Position numbers and translations under genes: made by a program. From assembly GCF_034931405.1 (NCBI RefSeq), contig NZ_JAYGHA010000022.1, positions 39,896 through 103,895 on the forward strand: DNA of 64,000 bases. The letters run 5' to 3'. The notes below the pieces were generated by a model that saw nothing but the letters and a program-made list of their open reading frames with translations, had not been told where the DNA came from and ran no database searches. Numbering within the stretch: the stretch's first letter is position 1; every line of letters begins with the position of its first letter. This DNA comes from RDYJ01 sp034931405. Its GTDB lineage: Bacteria; Cyanobacteriota; Cyanobacteriia; Cyanobacteriales; Nostocaceae. Shown here in pieces: positions 33,015 to 43,179 of this stretch.

Positions 33015-34115
33015 TTAACGTTTTACACCTGCTGGTGGTGCTGTTGCACCAATCAGACGTTGAACTTCATCTGGTTTAGAAGTTTTAGACATTGCGGATT
33101 CAAAGGAGATAGTTCCAGCCTTGTACATATCAGCTAAAACTTTCTCTAGAGTTTGCATTCCCAATTTACCACCAGTTTGAATAGCTGAGTAAATTTGGGC
33201 TGTTTTACCTTCCCGAATCAAGTTAGAAATAGCGGGAGTGATAATCATAATTTCTTGCGCCATTACCCGACCATATTCACCTGGTTTGGGATTTTTCTTG
33301 GGTACTAAAGTTTGGCTAAAAACTGCCACTAAAGAGTTAGACAATTGTACCCGTACTTGGGTTTGTCTTTCCGAAGGGAAAACGTCAATAATCCGGTCAA
33401 CGGTTTGAGAAGCAGAACTAGTGTGCAGTGTACCAAATACTAAGTGACCTGTTTCTGCGGCGGAAATTGCCAAAGCAATAGTTTCCAAATCCCGCATTTC
33501 TCCTACCAGAATGATGTCTGGATCTTCACGTAAAGCTGCTTTTAAAGCATTAGCAAAGCTTTTCGTATCTTCACCTAATTGACGTTGGTGAACTAAACTT
33601 TTGATTGGTTCGTAAACAAATTCAACAGGGTCTTCAACTGTTAAAATATGTTCTGCTCTAGTGCGGTTAATTAAGTCAATCATTGCGGCTAGGGTAGTGG
33701 TTTTACCTGAACCGGTCGGACCTGTGACGAGAATTAATCCTCTAGGCTTTTCAGACATTTCCCGCACTATATCTGGCAGACCTAATTTTTCAAAGTTAGG
33801 AATTTTAGAACTTAATGCTCGTAAACAAGCAGCATAAGCACCACGTTCTTTATAGACGTTTACCCGGAAGCGAGCTAATCCTTTGACACCATAGGAACAA
33901 TCCAATTCCCAGGTTTGTTCTAAGGTTTTTCGCTGGGTATTGTTGAGCATACTAAAAATCAGCCGTTGACACTGATCTGCCGTCAGTATGTGATCACCTA
34001 TGGGAGTAAGATGACCACTAATGCGGAAGTAGGGAGGCAAACCTGCGGATAGGTGCAGATCCGAACCGCCCATATCTATTAACTGCTCCATCAAGTCTTC
34101 AATCATGAATTCCAT
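33015..34115 (-). CDS. pilT: Twitching motility ATPase PilT
   Basis: 366 residues. This hexameric ATPase retracts type IV pili, used by cyanobacteria for motility and DNA uptake. Seen: N-terminal PAS-like domain with GGSDLHLSAGLPPYFRISG, Walker A TGPTGSGKTTTLA (about 130-142), Asp box ILTVEDPVEFVY, Walker B DPDIILVGEMRD and His box AETGHLVFGTLHTS; the LVAVFSQTLVPK and C-terminal ILREG-like (LIREGK) motifs are those of PilT rather than PilB. It starts at ATG 34113-34115 after AAAGGGAGCAAG. Confidence 0.96.
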   Translation of the reverse strand: MEFMIEDLMEQLIDMGGSDLHLSAGLPPYFRISGHLTPIGDHILTADQCQRLIFSMLNNTQRKTLEQTWELDCSYGVKGLARFRVNVYKERGAYAACLRALSSKIPNFEKLGLPDIVREMSEKPRGLILVTGPTGSGKTTTLAAMIDLINRTRAEHILTVEDPVEFVYEPIKSLVHQRQLGEDTKSFANALKAALREDPDIILVGEMRDLETIALAISAAETGHLVFGTLHTSSASQTVDRIIDVFPSERQTQVRVQLSNSLVAVFSQTLVPKKNPKPGEYGRVMAQEIMIITPAISNLIREGKTAQIYSAIQTGGKLGMQTLEKVLADMYKAGTISFESAMSKTSKPDEVQRLIGATAPPAGVKR

Positions 34116-34224
34116 AGTCTTGCTCCCTTTTAATTGAAAATGATAAAAGTAGTATGGCTGAAGCCAAGCGGCATTATCAGTAGTAAATAAGAAATTGTTA
34201 CCTTTTGCTTCCTGGTTTCTGCTA

Positions 34225-36249
34225 CTAATCTATAAACCGAGGTGTCATACAGTAAGGACAATCTAGCCATTCTGCTTGTAGTGTGGCATCACAAGTTTTA
34301 CAGGTAAGACCACTCTTCCGTTTGGCTTTTAATTCAGCTTCCAAACCTGTATCTGTATATACTACTCGCTCTACTTCCTCCAGAGTTGTTGCACCTTGAC
34401 GCACCAAGTTAAGGCTATAAGCAAGCAAGGTTTTCATACCTTCTTCAATGGCTACTTCCTTAATACGTTCTGTGGGTGCTTCTTTATTGATCAGGGTTTG
34501 TAGATTTTCCGTAATTCGCATAACTTCATAAACACCACAACGCCCCTTATAGCCAATCCCATTACACTTGGGACAAACCTGAACTGTTCCTGGACCCTGG
34601 GCTATGACTTCAGGTGGTATAGTGTTGGCTTTGTAGAAAGTGACAGCGCCTTCTTGAGAAGCTGATAAACCGTAACGGGCTAGTTCTTCCGGTGTGGGAC
34701 TATAGGGAACTTTACACTCTGAACAGACACGGCGCATTAAGCGTTGTGCTAATACACCGATGAGGGAACTGGAAACCATGAACGGTTCAATACCCATTTC
34801 TCCCAAACGAGCGATCGCCCCTGGAGCATCATTAGTATGTAAAGTAGTTAATACTAAGTGACCTGTCAGTGCCGCTTCAATCGCTGTTTTCGCTGTTTCC
34901 TTATCCCGTGTTTCACCCACCAGTAACACATCTGGATCTTGTCTTAAAAAAGCCCGCAGTGCCGTAGCAAAATCCAGTCCCTTTTCCCGAATTACCTGTA
35001 CTTGAGTCAACCCCGGCAAACTGTATTCAACCGGGTCTTCAACGGTACTAATATTAATTCCAGGGTCATTTACTTCTGCTAGTGCAGAATACAACGAAGT
35101 AGTCTTACCAGAACCAGTCGGACCAGTTACCAAAATCAAACCAAAGGGCTTACTGACCATATCCTGAACTATATGTAAAGTCTCAGGATCTGTAATTAAC
35201 TTATCCAAACCCAGTTGAGTCGATGAGTTATCCAAAATCCGTAGACAGATTTTTTCGCCATAGCGACTGGGTAAGGTATTCACCCGGAAGTCTACTTTTC
35301 TACCGTCAAAAACTCGGCGGATACGTCCGTCTTGAGGTAAACGTCTTTCAGCAATATCTAAATTAGAGATAATTTTAAATCGAGCAGTCACCGCCGGGAC
35401 AATATGTTTCGGCATGGGTCGGATAGCTTCAGATTCACGCAAGACACCATCTTTACGAAAACGAATTCGTAAGTGGTCTTCTTGCGGTTCAACGTGAATA
35501 TCAGAAACTGAATCCCGCAAAGCCACAAAAAGAATTTTATTGACAAGACTAATAATAGGTGCATCATCAGCATCCTTCATGGCTGCTGTCAGATCAACCT
35601 CTGAATCTTCTAAGCTCTCTTGAACTGCTTGGAGATTCAGACTTTCTATATCCCCAGAGATGTCTGTAATTTTTTCTTGTTCTCTTTTTTGTTGCAGAAC
35701 AGCAAACTCATCTAAGTATTTGTTAATCAACCGCTGATAATCTTCTGGGGTAATGACCATCCGCTGCAAAGACAAATTTTGGGGACGCAAGATGCGGTTA
35801 AGGTCGTCAGAAGCCTCGAGATTATCAGGATCAACCATCGCTACCAAGACAGAAGGAGGGTTGCGGTCTTCGTGTTTTGACAAAGGTACTAAAAGGTGAC
35901 GACGACAGACATCTACTGGTATCAAGGTCTCAATCAATTGTCCCACCATCAGTCCGCCAATTTGATTAACTTCTGGATCGAGGGATTCAACGCCGTAGAG
36001 TATTTTTAGTTCAAATAAATACTGTTTCTTGTATTCTCGGAGAAACTCAGGTGCTAGTTGTTTCCCAGTGATTGACTCCAATACGTCTGTCAGCATTTTG
36101 CCAGATTTGCGGCTTTCAATCAGCGCCTGCCTCATTTGTTCATTGTCAACATAGCCTGATTGCACCAGCTTGTTGCTGAAGGACGAAAACTCTGTTCTTG
36201 TGGTGAGCGCCGTGCTGCGCCTTTGTGGTGATGAGTAAGTCATAAGCAA
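34225..36249 (-). CDS. pilB: Type IV pilus assembly ATPase PilB
   Basis: 674 residues. It is the extension ATPase of type IV pili. Order: N-terminal T2SSE_N/MshEN-like domain (about 20-190), SDIHVEPQEDHLRIRFRKDG, Walker A TGPTGSGKTTSLY, Asp box STVEDPVEYSLPG, Walker B DPDVLLVGETRD, His box ALTGHLVLTTLHTN and the tetracysteine zinc site CSEC...CPKC (VCSECKVPY, VCPKCNGIGYKGRCG). An additional C-terminal zinc ribbon, CKTC...CPYC, ends the protein (LTCKTCDATL, LDCPYCMTPRF). First gene of the pil operon, 109 bases upstream of pilT. Confidence 0.96.
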   Translation of the reverse strand: MLMTYSSPQRRSTALTTRTEFSSFSNKLVQSGYVDNEQMRQALIESRKSGKMLTDVLESITGKQLAPEFLREYKKQYLFELKILYGVESLDPEVNQIGGLMVGQLIETLIPVDVCRRHLLVPLSKHEDRNPPSVLVAMVDPDNLEASDDLNRILRPQNLSLQRMVITPEDYQRLINKYLDEFAVLQQKREQEKITDISGDIESLNLQAVQESLEDSEVDLTAAMKDADDAPIISLVNKILFVALRDSVSDIHVEPQEDHLRIRFRKDGVLRESEAIRPMPKHIVPAVTARFKIISNLDIAERRLPQDGRIRRVFDGRKVDFRVNTLPSRYGEKICLRILDNSSTQLGLDKLITDPETLHIVQDMVSKPFGLILVTGPTGSGKTTSLYSALAEVNDPGINISTVEDPVEYSLPGLTQVQVIREKGLDFATALRAFLRQDPDVLLVGETRDKETAKTAIEAALTGHLVLTTLHTNDAPGAIARLGEMGIEPFMVSSSLIGVLAQRLMRRVCSECKVPYSPTPEELARYGLSASQEGAVTFYKANTIPPEVIAQGPGTVQVCPKCNGIGYKGRCGVYEVMRITENLQTLINKEAPTERIKEVAIEEGMKTLLAYSLNLVRQGATTLEEVERVVYTDTGLEAELKAKRKSGLTCKTCDATLQAEWLDCPYCMTPRFID

Positions 36250-36804
36250 TGAGTAAGGGAAACCTCTTATTACAGTATTCCCACACTGTAGTCAATAATT
36301 CTCATGGTGAGTGTATTAAATTTCAGTTTAAACATTTTTCTTCTTAAAAATTTTTATTATTCTGCCGCTGCTTGAGGAAATAGGGAGATGAGGCGATGGC
36401 AAAAATCACCTTCTACCTGTTTCCTCACCAGGGATAGTGGAAAGACTACGCGAATCCGTTCACCATTTGTCAAAATAAGAAGATGGTGATATCGGCTTTA
36501 GCTGCAAGCCATAAACAACAAAGCTCTTGTAGAAATATTGCTGGTAAGAGTGGAGAACAGTTAAAAGGTTACACGGCAAAGGAAAATTCTCGCCCTTTTG
36601 CCTTCCTCTTGACTATTTCCTCGACTTCTGCAAGTCACACTCATCACCTAGCAAGATACAGTAACCCTAAATGTAAACCATGAAATAAATTCCCAATTCC
36701 AAATCCCCAATCTGAAATCGAGCCTCTGTCTTCAGACATAGTTTGAACCAAAATCTACAATTGCTTCAGGGATAGTCGTAAAAAGAATCTGGGATGAGTA
36801 GATA
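36250..36804. other. Divergent intergenic region, no gene recognised
   Basis: About 550 bases between divergent pilB and grpE. I looked for a CIRCE operator (TTAGCACTC inverted repeat) before grpE and did not find one. Open frames here are short and unconvincing. It presumably holds both promoters. Confidence 0.5.
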
Positions 36805-37551
36805 ATGATGGATGAAAATAAACAAGTAAACAATAAAAGTCAGCAATTGGGCGAACCAATAGAGGTAAAGCAAGCAATGAAGAGCGACTCCCCAGCCGAA
36901 ATTAACTCTCAAGAATCTGGCAGCGATGTGACTGAGCAGATGGCAGCCCAAACCAATGTATCGGGAGAAGCTGCAATCACAGAAGAACATGGTGTCGCTG
37001 CGGCAGAAACCACAGAAGTAGATACGGCAGCTGTAGCACAATTGACTCAACAACTTGAGTCCCTGAGAATGCAACTCGACGAGCGTAGCACTCAATATAT
37101 GCGGATTGCCGCAGATTTTGAGAATTACCGCAAACGGATCTCTAAAGAAAAAGAAGAGATGGATACACAGGTAAAAAGAAATACAATTATGGAGTTGTTA
37201 CCTGTAGTTGATAATTTTGAGCGGGCGCGGGCGCATCTCAAACCACAAAATGATGGAGAGATGACAATTCACAAAAGTTATCAAGGGGTTTATAAACAAT
37301 TAGTGGATTGTCTCAAACGATTGGGTGTGTCACCAATGCGTCCTGAAGGTCAAGAATTTGATCCTAATTTACACGAAGCCGTCATGCGAGAACCCACTGA
37401 TGAACATCCAGAAGGAACAGTGTTAGAAGAATTAGTACGAGGATATTATCTGGGCGATCGCATACTGCGTCATGCAATGGTGAAAGTGGCTGCTCCCAAG
37501 GAAGATACACCAACAGAACAGGAAGATGAGTCTGGTCAAGAAAACAGTTAA
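36805..37551 (+). CDS. grpE: Nucleotide exchange factor GrpE
   Basis: 248 residues, with a longer acidic, disordered N-terminus than enterobacterial GrpE (about 1-75). A coiled coil follows (LTQQLESLRMQLDERSTQYM), then the family core RIAADFENYRKRISKEKEEM, LLPVVDNFERARAHL and the beta domain with QEFDPNLHEAVMREPT and YYLGDRILRHAMVKVA. It releases ADP from DnaK. Placed 288 bases upstream of dnaK on the same strand. ATG 36805 or the next codon can start it. Confidence 0.96.
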   Translation: MMDENKQVNNKSQQLGEPIEVKQAMKSDSPAEINSQESGSDVTEQMAAQTNVSGEAAITEEHGVAAAETTEVDTAAVAQLTQQLESLRMQLDERSTQYMRIAADFENYRKRISKEKEEMDTQVKRNTIMELLPVVDNFERARAHLKPQNDGEMTIHKSYQGVYKQLVDCLKRLGVSPMRPEGQEFDPNLHEAVMREPTDEHPEGTVLEELVRGYYLGDRILRHAMVKVAAPKEDTPTEQEDESGQENS

Positions 37552-37839
37552 GCTGTATTCACTTGTCTCACTGACTGAAAAGTTCTAGATTCTCATCAGG
37601 GCAAGAATCACCTTTCTTAAACAAGATAGGGCTGTAGACTCTTTATTAAGGTTAATCAGCCCTACGAATTTCATCCAAGATGCGGCTTTTCACCAGTTGT
37701 AAATATTCTGTCTAATTGTATTTAATTGCATTTATAACAGAATAATTTACTCAGACCTTAAAATGCACTTTTAGCCCTGAGCAAAAAACTATAGCCCGCA
37801 AAAATCACGGTAAAAGCACTCACTAAAAATACTGACAGT
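37552..37839. other. grpE-dnaK intergenic region with hairpin
   Basis: TAGGGCTG (37627-37634) pairs with CAGCCCTA (37657-37664) around a 22-base loop. It may attenuate readthrough from grpE to dnaK. Otherwise AT-rich with no gene. Confidence 0.5.
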
Positions 37840-39822
37840 ATGGGAAAAGTTATTGGAATCGACTTAGGCACTACTAACAGTTGCCTTGCTGTTGTGGAAG
37901 GTGGTCAACCGATAGTGATTGCCAATTCCGAAGGGGGACGCACTACTCCTAGCATTGTCGGATTTGGTAAAGGTGGTGATCTTTTGGTTGGTCAGCTGGC
38001 CAAACGACAATCCATCACTAATGCTGAAAATACAATCTACAGTATTAAAAGATTTATCGGTCGCCGTTGGGATGATACGGAAATAGAACGCGCTCGTGTA
38101 CCCTATAACTGTGTTAAAGGACGAGACGATACTGTTGATGTGCAGATTCGTGGACGTAATTACACACCTCAAGAACTATCCTCGATGATTCTGCAAAAAC
38201 TCAAACAGGAAGCAGAAAACTTTTTGGGGGAAGAAGTAACTCAAGCCGTAATTACCGTACCTGCATATTTCACTGATGCTCAAAGACAAGCAACTAAAGA
38301 TGCTGGAACAATTGCTGGTTTAGAAGTTCTACGGATTATCAATGAACCTACAGCAGCTGCTTTAGCTTTTGGATTGGATAAGCAAGATCAAGAACAACTA
38401 ATTTTAGTATTCGACTTAGGAGGCGGAACTTTCGATGTCTCTATCCTGCAACTAGGAGATGGCGTTTTTGAAGTTAAAGCCACCAGTGGTAATAATCAAC
38501 TGGGTGGAGATGACTTTGATAATTGCATTGTCCTTTGGATGGTAGAGCAATTTCTAGAACAAGAAAAGATTGATATTTCTCAAGATAAAATGGCACTCCA
38601 ACGTCTGCGAGAAGCGGCAGAAAAGGCCAAAGTTGAACTTTCTAGCATGATCAATACTTCTATTAATTTGCCATTTCTTACCGCTGACAAAACAGGACCA
38701 AAGCATCTGGAGATGGAACTGAGCCGTTCTAAATTTGAGGATCTCACAGGCCATTTAATAGCTGCTACTATCGAGCCAATGATTCAGGCTCTTAAAGACG
38801 CAGACCTCAAACCAGGAGACATTGATCGGATTATTTTGGTGGGTGGTTCTACCCGCATTCCCGCAGTCCAAAATGCTGTAATTAAGTTCTACAATGGCAA
38901 AACTCCTGATCGCTCTATTAATCCTGATGAAGCAGTAGCACTAGGAGCAGCAGTTCAAGCTGGTGTGTTAGGTGGAGAGGTTGATACACTTCTCCTTTTG
39001 GATGTTACTCCCCTATCTTTAGGGCTGGAAACTCTAGGGGAAGTATTCACTAAAATCATTGAACGTAATACGACAATTCCCACTAGCAAATCCCAGGTCT
39101 TTTCTACAGCAGTTGATGGACAAAATTCGGTGGAAATTCACGTTCTCCAAGGAGAACGGGCAATGGCTAAAGATAACAAAACTTTAGGTAAGTTTCTCTT
39201 GGCTGGCCTTCCTCCTGCTCCCCGTGGTATACCCCAAATTGAAGTAGCTTTTGATATTGATGTTAACGGTATTCTCAAAGTTGCTGCTCAAGATAAGGGT
39301 ACTGGTAGAGAGCAGAGTATTCGGATTACCAATACAGGTGGTTTGAGTCAAGCCGAAGTAGAACGGATGCGACAACAGGCGGAATTGTTTGCTGAGGAAG
39401 ACAAAAAACGTAAAGAACTGATTGAACTTAAAAATAAAGCTGATAATTTGTTACTTAGTTACGCATCTACATTGAAAGATAATGGAGAGTTTGTCGGTGA
39501 AGAGATTAAAGCTGTTGCTAACGAGAAGGTGGTTAAACTCCAAGAGGCGATGAGTGACACAAATATCTCTTTGTCTGTCTTTAAGCCGATGGTCGAGGAC
39601 TTCCAACAAACTCTATTTGCTATCGGTACAGATGTTTACAAGCAAGCTAATAGTTCAGTAAACAGCCAACCGCAAGAGGAGGAAGATGAAGAAGAAGATT
39701 TTGCTGATATTTCCTTAACTCTGGTGGAAGAAAGTTCCGCTACAGAAACATCAATACCACAATTCAATTTTGATTTTGATGAGGATAATACTGCTTCGGC
39801 TGATTATGAAGCTATAGATTAG
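37840..39822 (+). CDS. dnaK: Chaperone DnaK (Hsp70)
   Basis: 660 residues. The N-terminal ATPase begins MGKVIGIDLGTTNSCLAVVE; phosphate-2 motif VFDLGGGTFDVSIL; adenosine motif ILVGGSTRIPAVQ; linker DTLLLLDVTPLSLGLETLG, then the substrate-binding domain. The C-terminal tail is long and acidic (QPQEEEDEEEDFADISLTLV to DYEAID) and lacks the EEVD-like or short endings of the usual housekeeping form, so it is one of the several cyanobacterial DnaK paralogues. It follows grpE; no dnaJ lies next to it. Confidence 0.96.
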   Translation: MGKVIGIDLGTTNSCLAVVEGGQPIVIANSEGGRTTPSIVGFGKGGDLLVGQLAKRQSITNAENTIYSIKRFIGRRWDDTEIERARVPYNCVKGRDDTVDVQIRGRNYTPQELSSMILQKLKQEAENFLGEEVTQAVITVPAYFTDAQRQATKDAGTIAGLEVLRIINEPTAAALAFGLDKQDQEQLILVFDLGGGTFDVSILQLGDGVFEVKATSGNNQLGGDDFDNCIVLWMVEQFLEQEKIDISQDKMALQRLREAAEKAKVELSSMINTSINLPFLTADKTGPKHLEMELSRSKFEDLTGHLIAATIEPMIQALKDADLKPGDIDRIILVGGSTRIPAVQNAVIKFYNGKTPDRSINPDEAVALGAAVQAGVLGGEVDTLLLLDVTPLSLGLETLGEVFTKIIERNTTIPTSKSQVFSTAVDGQNSVEIHVLQGERAMAKDNKTLGKFLLAGLPPAPRGIPQIEVAFDIDVNGILKVAAQDKGTGREQSIRITNTGGLSQAEVERMRQQAELFAEEDKKRKELIELKNKADNLLLSYASTLKDNGEFVGEEIKAVANEKVVKLQEAMSDTNISLSVFKPMVEDFQQTLFAIGTDVYKQANSSVNSQPQEEEDEEEDFADISLTLVEESSATETSIPQFNFDFDEDNTASADYEAID

Positions 39823-39870
39823 GTTGGGTAATGGGTTATGGGTAATTGGCTGATTCACATCCGTTGTTCC

Positions 39871-39895
39871 CCTACCCTCACCAGGGTAGGTTTTT
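39871..39895. terminator. Terminator hairpin between dnaK and the zinc-ribbon gene
   Basis: CCTACCCT (39871-39878), loop CACC, AGGGTAGG (39883-39890), then TTTTT. It lies between convergent genes and fits dnaK termination. Confidence 0.85.
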
Positions 39896-39923
39896 GACAT
39901 TGAGATGATATGGGAATTAGCAA

Positions 39924-40415
39924 TTACCTGGTTACGCCATTTCTCCAGTGAGTTATCGCTCGCCAATATGCCCCAATGGGAATTTGATAAATCTCAATAA
40001 AAATCCAAACCATAATTGCTAAGTGTAAAAAAAATGTCAATAGTGTCCAAATATAAGGTATCCAAGAAAGAGGCACATCAGGATTAGGCGGAAAATAATA
40101 AGCTCCTATGCCAATTAAAGTCGTGGGGAAGATGACAAAAGCAACTGCGGCTAATACGTAACCCCAACCTAATTCTACACCTTCTAATTGTGCTTGATTC
40201 CACTGAAAGCCATTCCATTTCCACACTAGGGGTGGTTGTCTAGAAGGCATCTTGATTTGCTGTGATTCCAAATTGACAGTAAAAATTTCTTGACAAAAGT
40301 CACAATACATAGCCTCCATCAAAGGCATGGAAGAAATTTTACCGATCCGACAAACTGGACAGGGATAATCTTCTTGAAAATTTAAAGCTGTCGAGAAAAT
40401 TTTGGAACTGTTCAT
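39924..40415 (-). CDS. Zinc-ribbon membrane protein
   Basis: About 163 residues from ATG 40415 (MNSSKIFSTALNFQEDYPCP); the 30 residues open upstream look non-coding and would abut the divergent gene. A CxxC-x(17)-CxxC zinc ribbon (YPCPVCRIGKI, MYCDFCQEIF) is followed by KWNGFQWNQAQ, and two hydrophobic segments (GYVLAAVAFVIFPTTLIGIG and TLLTFFLHLAIMVWIFIEI). It is probably a small membrane protein with a cytoplasmic zinc knuckle. No function known to me. Divergent from the 775-residue gene. Confidence 0.75.
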   Translation of the reverse strand: MNSSKIFSTALNFQEDYPCPVCRIGKISSMPLMEAMYCDFCQEIFTVNLESQQIKMPSRQPPLVWKWNGFQWNQAQLEGVELGWGYVLAAVAFVIFPTTLIGIGAYYFPPNPDVPLSWIPYIWTLLTFFLHLAIMVWIFIEIYQIPIGAYWRAITHWRNGVTR

Positions 40416-40512
40416 AATCAAACTGGTAGTTCTCACATAGTCATAAGTTAAACTTACAAGCAAGTTAATACAAAAAATTAATCGGCTGCTCCTTGGTTTA
40501 GGCATTACTCTA

Positions 40513-42840
40513 ATGGAACACTGGCAATTTCTGATACAGAAACAGGGCGATCGCGATTGGCAACCCCTGGAATCGCCAAATCTAAGAATTTCAGCAGGTA
40601 AGTATCGAGTTTTAGCTCGTTCTCACCTGCTTAATACAGATATAGAAGTGCGGGTAATTCACTCCTCAATCCAGGAAGTTCCACCCAAACGGCGAATTTT
40701 TAAGCGTTTGCGTCGTACTAATGCAGATGGACTCATGGCGGTAATTCCCTTTACTGATCTTAAACCAGGAATTTGGGAGTTACGATGCTCTGGCGACTTG
40801 ATGATGGATATGCTGGGTAAATCCTGGCAACATAGTCTCATTCTGAAAGTTTTACCCTCAGAATTGAATGAGCAACCACTGTTAGGTGCTGGTGATCAGG
40901 CTGACAATGGAATTGAATTAACATTAACTAAGGAAGATGAATCGGTTGTTATTTTACCCAACAACCTTGATATCCATGCTTTGTCAACAGAAACAGAAGA
41001 AGAGAGAATTATTAATCAACCTGTCAACCCAGTTTTATTCAAAGGGGAGACAGCAGAACAAATTGTCCAAAGCTTAATAGATTTAGCTTTACCTAGTTCG
41101 GAATCCTGGGATGCTGCTATAGATGATGATATTTCACCATTATCCTCACCATTACCGCTCAAGCTATCTCTAGAACGGGATACTTATGTTGCTAGTTGGG
41201 GAAAAACTTTAACAGTAAATGGTAGTGTGGAACTGGCAGAAACTGAACATCTGCAAGATGCAATATTATCTACAACCAATCTTGATCAACTGCAATTAGT
41301 GACCGAATTGCGATCGCCATCAGAGTCGAAAATCTTTACTCAATTCAAAGAGTCTTTGATAGATCAAATCTTGCCTTTTACATTTAGTAGCATCATTGCG
41401 ATTCCTAGAGAGTGTGAATCGAAGTTGATTTTGGCAAATATGAGTTTATATGGCGCAGTAAGCAATGGTGCTGAAGTCATACTCTTAGGCAACTATTCTT
41501 TCATAATTACAGCAGATGTCACCGAATTACTGACCATTACCTCCCAACAATCTCATCTAAACTTGTTACCTGATAACTCATCACCAACTCAGGATGAGGC
41601 TACAGAAGTAGAAGCACCTGTGAGCGTAGGTTTAGAACTTTTCAATCTGGTTAAAACTCCTAAATTAGCTCAGTTTCATATTTTAAAACCAGGTGCAAAT
41701 AAACCTCTACCACCACGAATTAAACCAATAATTATTTTAGATGGATTTTCACCAGCACTACCAAAATTGCCCCGGATTCACAAAAATGCCTTGTCTGCAT
41801 CGGATGTAGCTATTACTGGTAATTCTGAAGGTAATGTTAATATATCTAGTCCTGTTCCCCCCATTAATTTGGAAAAGTTGGCAATCAAACAGGTAAAAAC
41901 TTCTTTTCCTTACTTGAAACGCTTAAAACCGACACCAGAACCGGCACTAGAACCCAAAGAAAACCTAGCAAATACTCTCGAAATTCAGTTATCTGAACCA
42001 GAAAATCAACCCGAATTATTGCCGAATTATGAACATGAGGAATTAATCACAGCAGAAATTACAATAAACAAAACAGAAGCATCTCCTCTGATTCAAAAAT
42101 GGATGAAAACCCAAGGATATTTAGGGGATGAAGGAATCGAGTTGGTAGACCAAAATAATGATATGGATAACGATCAATCAACCCAGGAACTTCCTTTAAC
42201 TTTGAATGATGAAAATCCTGTTGTTGAAGATGAATTACTTCTAAGTTTAGATGCAGAAATAGAAGAAGTAATAGATGTGCCTGAACATATGCGTCTAGAT
42301 ACACTAGACACAATTGAACCAACCCCAGAACCAGAATTATCGGAAAATATCTCTAATTTGTGGTCTCAAGAAATCGTTCTCGATGATACTTATGTGATCT
42401 TGAGTAAAGAGGAGAATCATCAGCCTCCTGAACTACAGGAAGAAGAACTTGTGGACTTATCCCCTCCACTGCTAACATCTTTACCCACACCTCAACTGTT
42501 TCTACCCAATGGTGAATTGTTAGCTGGAACATCTATAAAAGTGCGCTTAGAACTGTCCCAAGCATCATCAACAGTCGTGGTGAAGTTATGGGTAGAAGAT
42601 TACCAAACTCGTGGATTATTAGACGGACCTCATCAGATCCAAGATTTGCGGCCTACTCCTTGGGGAAATTGGGAAGCCATAACTCAATTAATAGTCCCTT
42701 TAGGCTGTGTGGAAATCTTGGTCGGGGCGATCGCTCTCGATTTGACTACCCAGCAAGAAAGCCATAAAGTCACAGTAGTTAAAACTGTTATCCCTCCTGA
42801 CTTACCAGTGATGGAACTCGATGAGATGCTGGGAATGTAA
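40513..42840 (+). CDS. Large cyanobacterial hypothetical protein with Ig-like ends
   Basis: 775 residues, soluble, no signal peptide. The N-terminal 120 residues (MEHWQFLIQKQGDRDWQPLE, GKYRVLARSHLLNTDIEVRV, GIWELRCSGDLM) and the C-terminal 130 (QLFLPNGELLAGTSIKVRLE, VVVKLWVEDYQTRGLLDGP) have the alternating pattern of beta sandwich domains. Between lie long acidic, proline-rich disordered stretches. A block near 225-330 (SWGKTLTVNGSVEL, ECESKLILANMSLYG) is also beta-rich. I do not recognise a family; the layout suggests a scaffold or envelope-associated protein. Confidence 0.7.
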   Translation: MEHWQFLIQKQGDRDWQPLESPNLRISAGKYRVLARSHLLNTDIEVRVIHSSIQEVPPKRRIFKRLRRTNADGLMAVIPFTDLKPGIWELRCSGDLMMDMLGKSWQHSLILKVLPSELNEQPLLGAGDQADNGIELTLTKEDESVVILPNNLDIHALSTETEEERIINQPVNPVLFKGETAEQIVQSLIDLALPSSESWDAAIDDDISPLSSPLPLKLSLERDTYVASWGKTLTVNGSVELAETEHLQDAILSTTNLDQLQLVTELRSPSESKIFTQFKESLIDQILPFTFSSIIAIPRECESKLILANMSLYGAVSNGAEVILLGNYSFIITADVTELLTITSQQSHLNLLPDNSSPTQDEATEVEAPVSVGLELFNLVKTPKLAQFHILKPGANKPLPPRIKPIIILDGFSPALPKLPRIHKNALSASDVAITGNSEGNVNISSPVPPINLEKLAIKQVKTSFPYLKRLKPTPEPALEPKENLANTLEIQLSEPENQPELLPNYEHEELITAEITINKTEASPLIQKWMKTQGYLGDEGIELVDQNNDMDNDQSTQELPLTLNDENPVVEDELLLSLDAEIEEVIDVPEHMRLDTLDTIEPTPEPELSENISNLWSQEIVLDDTYVILSKEENHQPPELQEEELVDLSPPLLTSLPTPQLFLPNGELLAGTSIKVRLELSQASSTVVVKLWVEDYQTRGLLDGPHQIQDLRPTPWGNWEAITQLIVPLGCVEILVGAIALDLTTQQESHKVTVVKTVIPPDLPVMELDEMLGM

Positions 42841-42938
42841 ACGGTTTTGTTAAAAATCTTGAGAATTTCCAAATAGAAGAGGAATTTTGCAGTAAGCTCC
42901 TAAGTGAATTGTAGTGTGACTTCAGAGGACTCTTTATT

Positions 42939-43079
42939 ATGTCAAGTTCATTTTTACCCTCGATTTTGGCCTATTCTTCATTTTTGCCTTCTATCTTCGT
43001 TCCTTTGACTGGTTTGGTTTTACCAGCAGTAGTTTTCGCGTCTTTATTCTTATATATTGAAAGCGACGATATTGCTTAA
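42939..43079 (+). CDS. psaI: Photosystem I reaction center subunit VIII
   Basis: 46 residues: MSSSFLPSILAYSSFLPSIF then VPLTGLVLPAVVFASLFLYI and ESDDIA. PsaI is a single-helix subunit of photosystem I near PsaL, aiding trimer/oligomer assembly. The FLPSI..SFLPSIFVP start, one hydrophobic helix (about 20-40) and the FLYIE(S/R)(D/E)D(I/V)A end are diagnostic. The length is normal. psaL is not adjacent on this window. It is too short to appear in a standard ORF cut-off. AGAGGA lies about 15 bases upstream of the ATG. Confidence 0.93.
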   Translation: MSSSFLPSILAYSSFLPSIFVPLTGLVLPAVVFASLFLYIESDDIA

Positions 43080-43179
43080 TTAGATCATAGGTTATAGGTA
43101 TTTGGTAAGTAATACAACAATTAATTACCAAGTACCTATACCTGTACTGATTATTTCTGGTTTTGCTTTGTATCGGAAA

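Noticed and set aside
36250..36804. CIRCE operator in front of grpE
   Set aside because: No TTAGCACTC-N9-GAGTGCTAA sequence was found; only a lone GCACTC occurs before dnaK.
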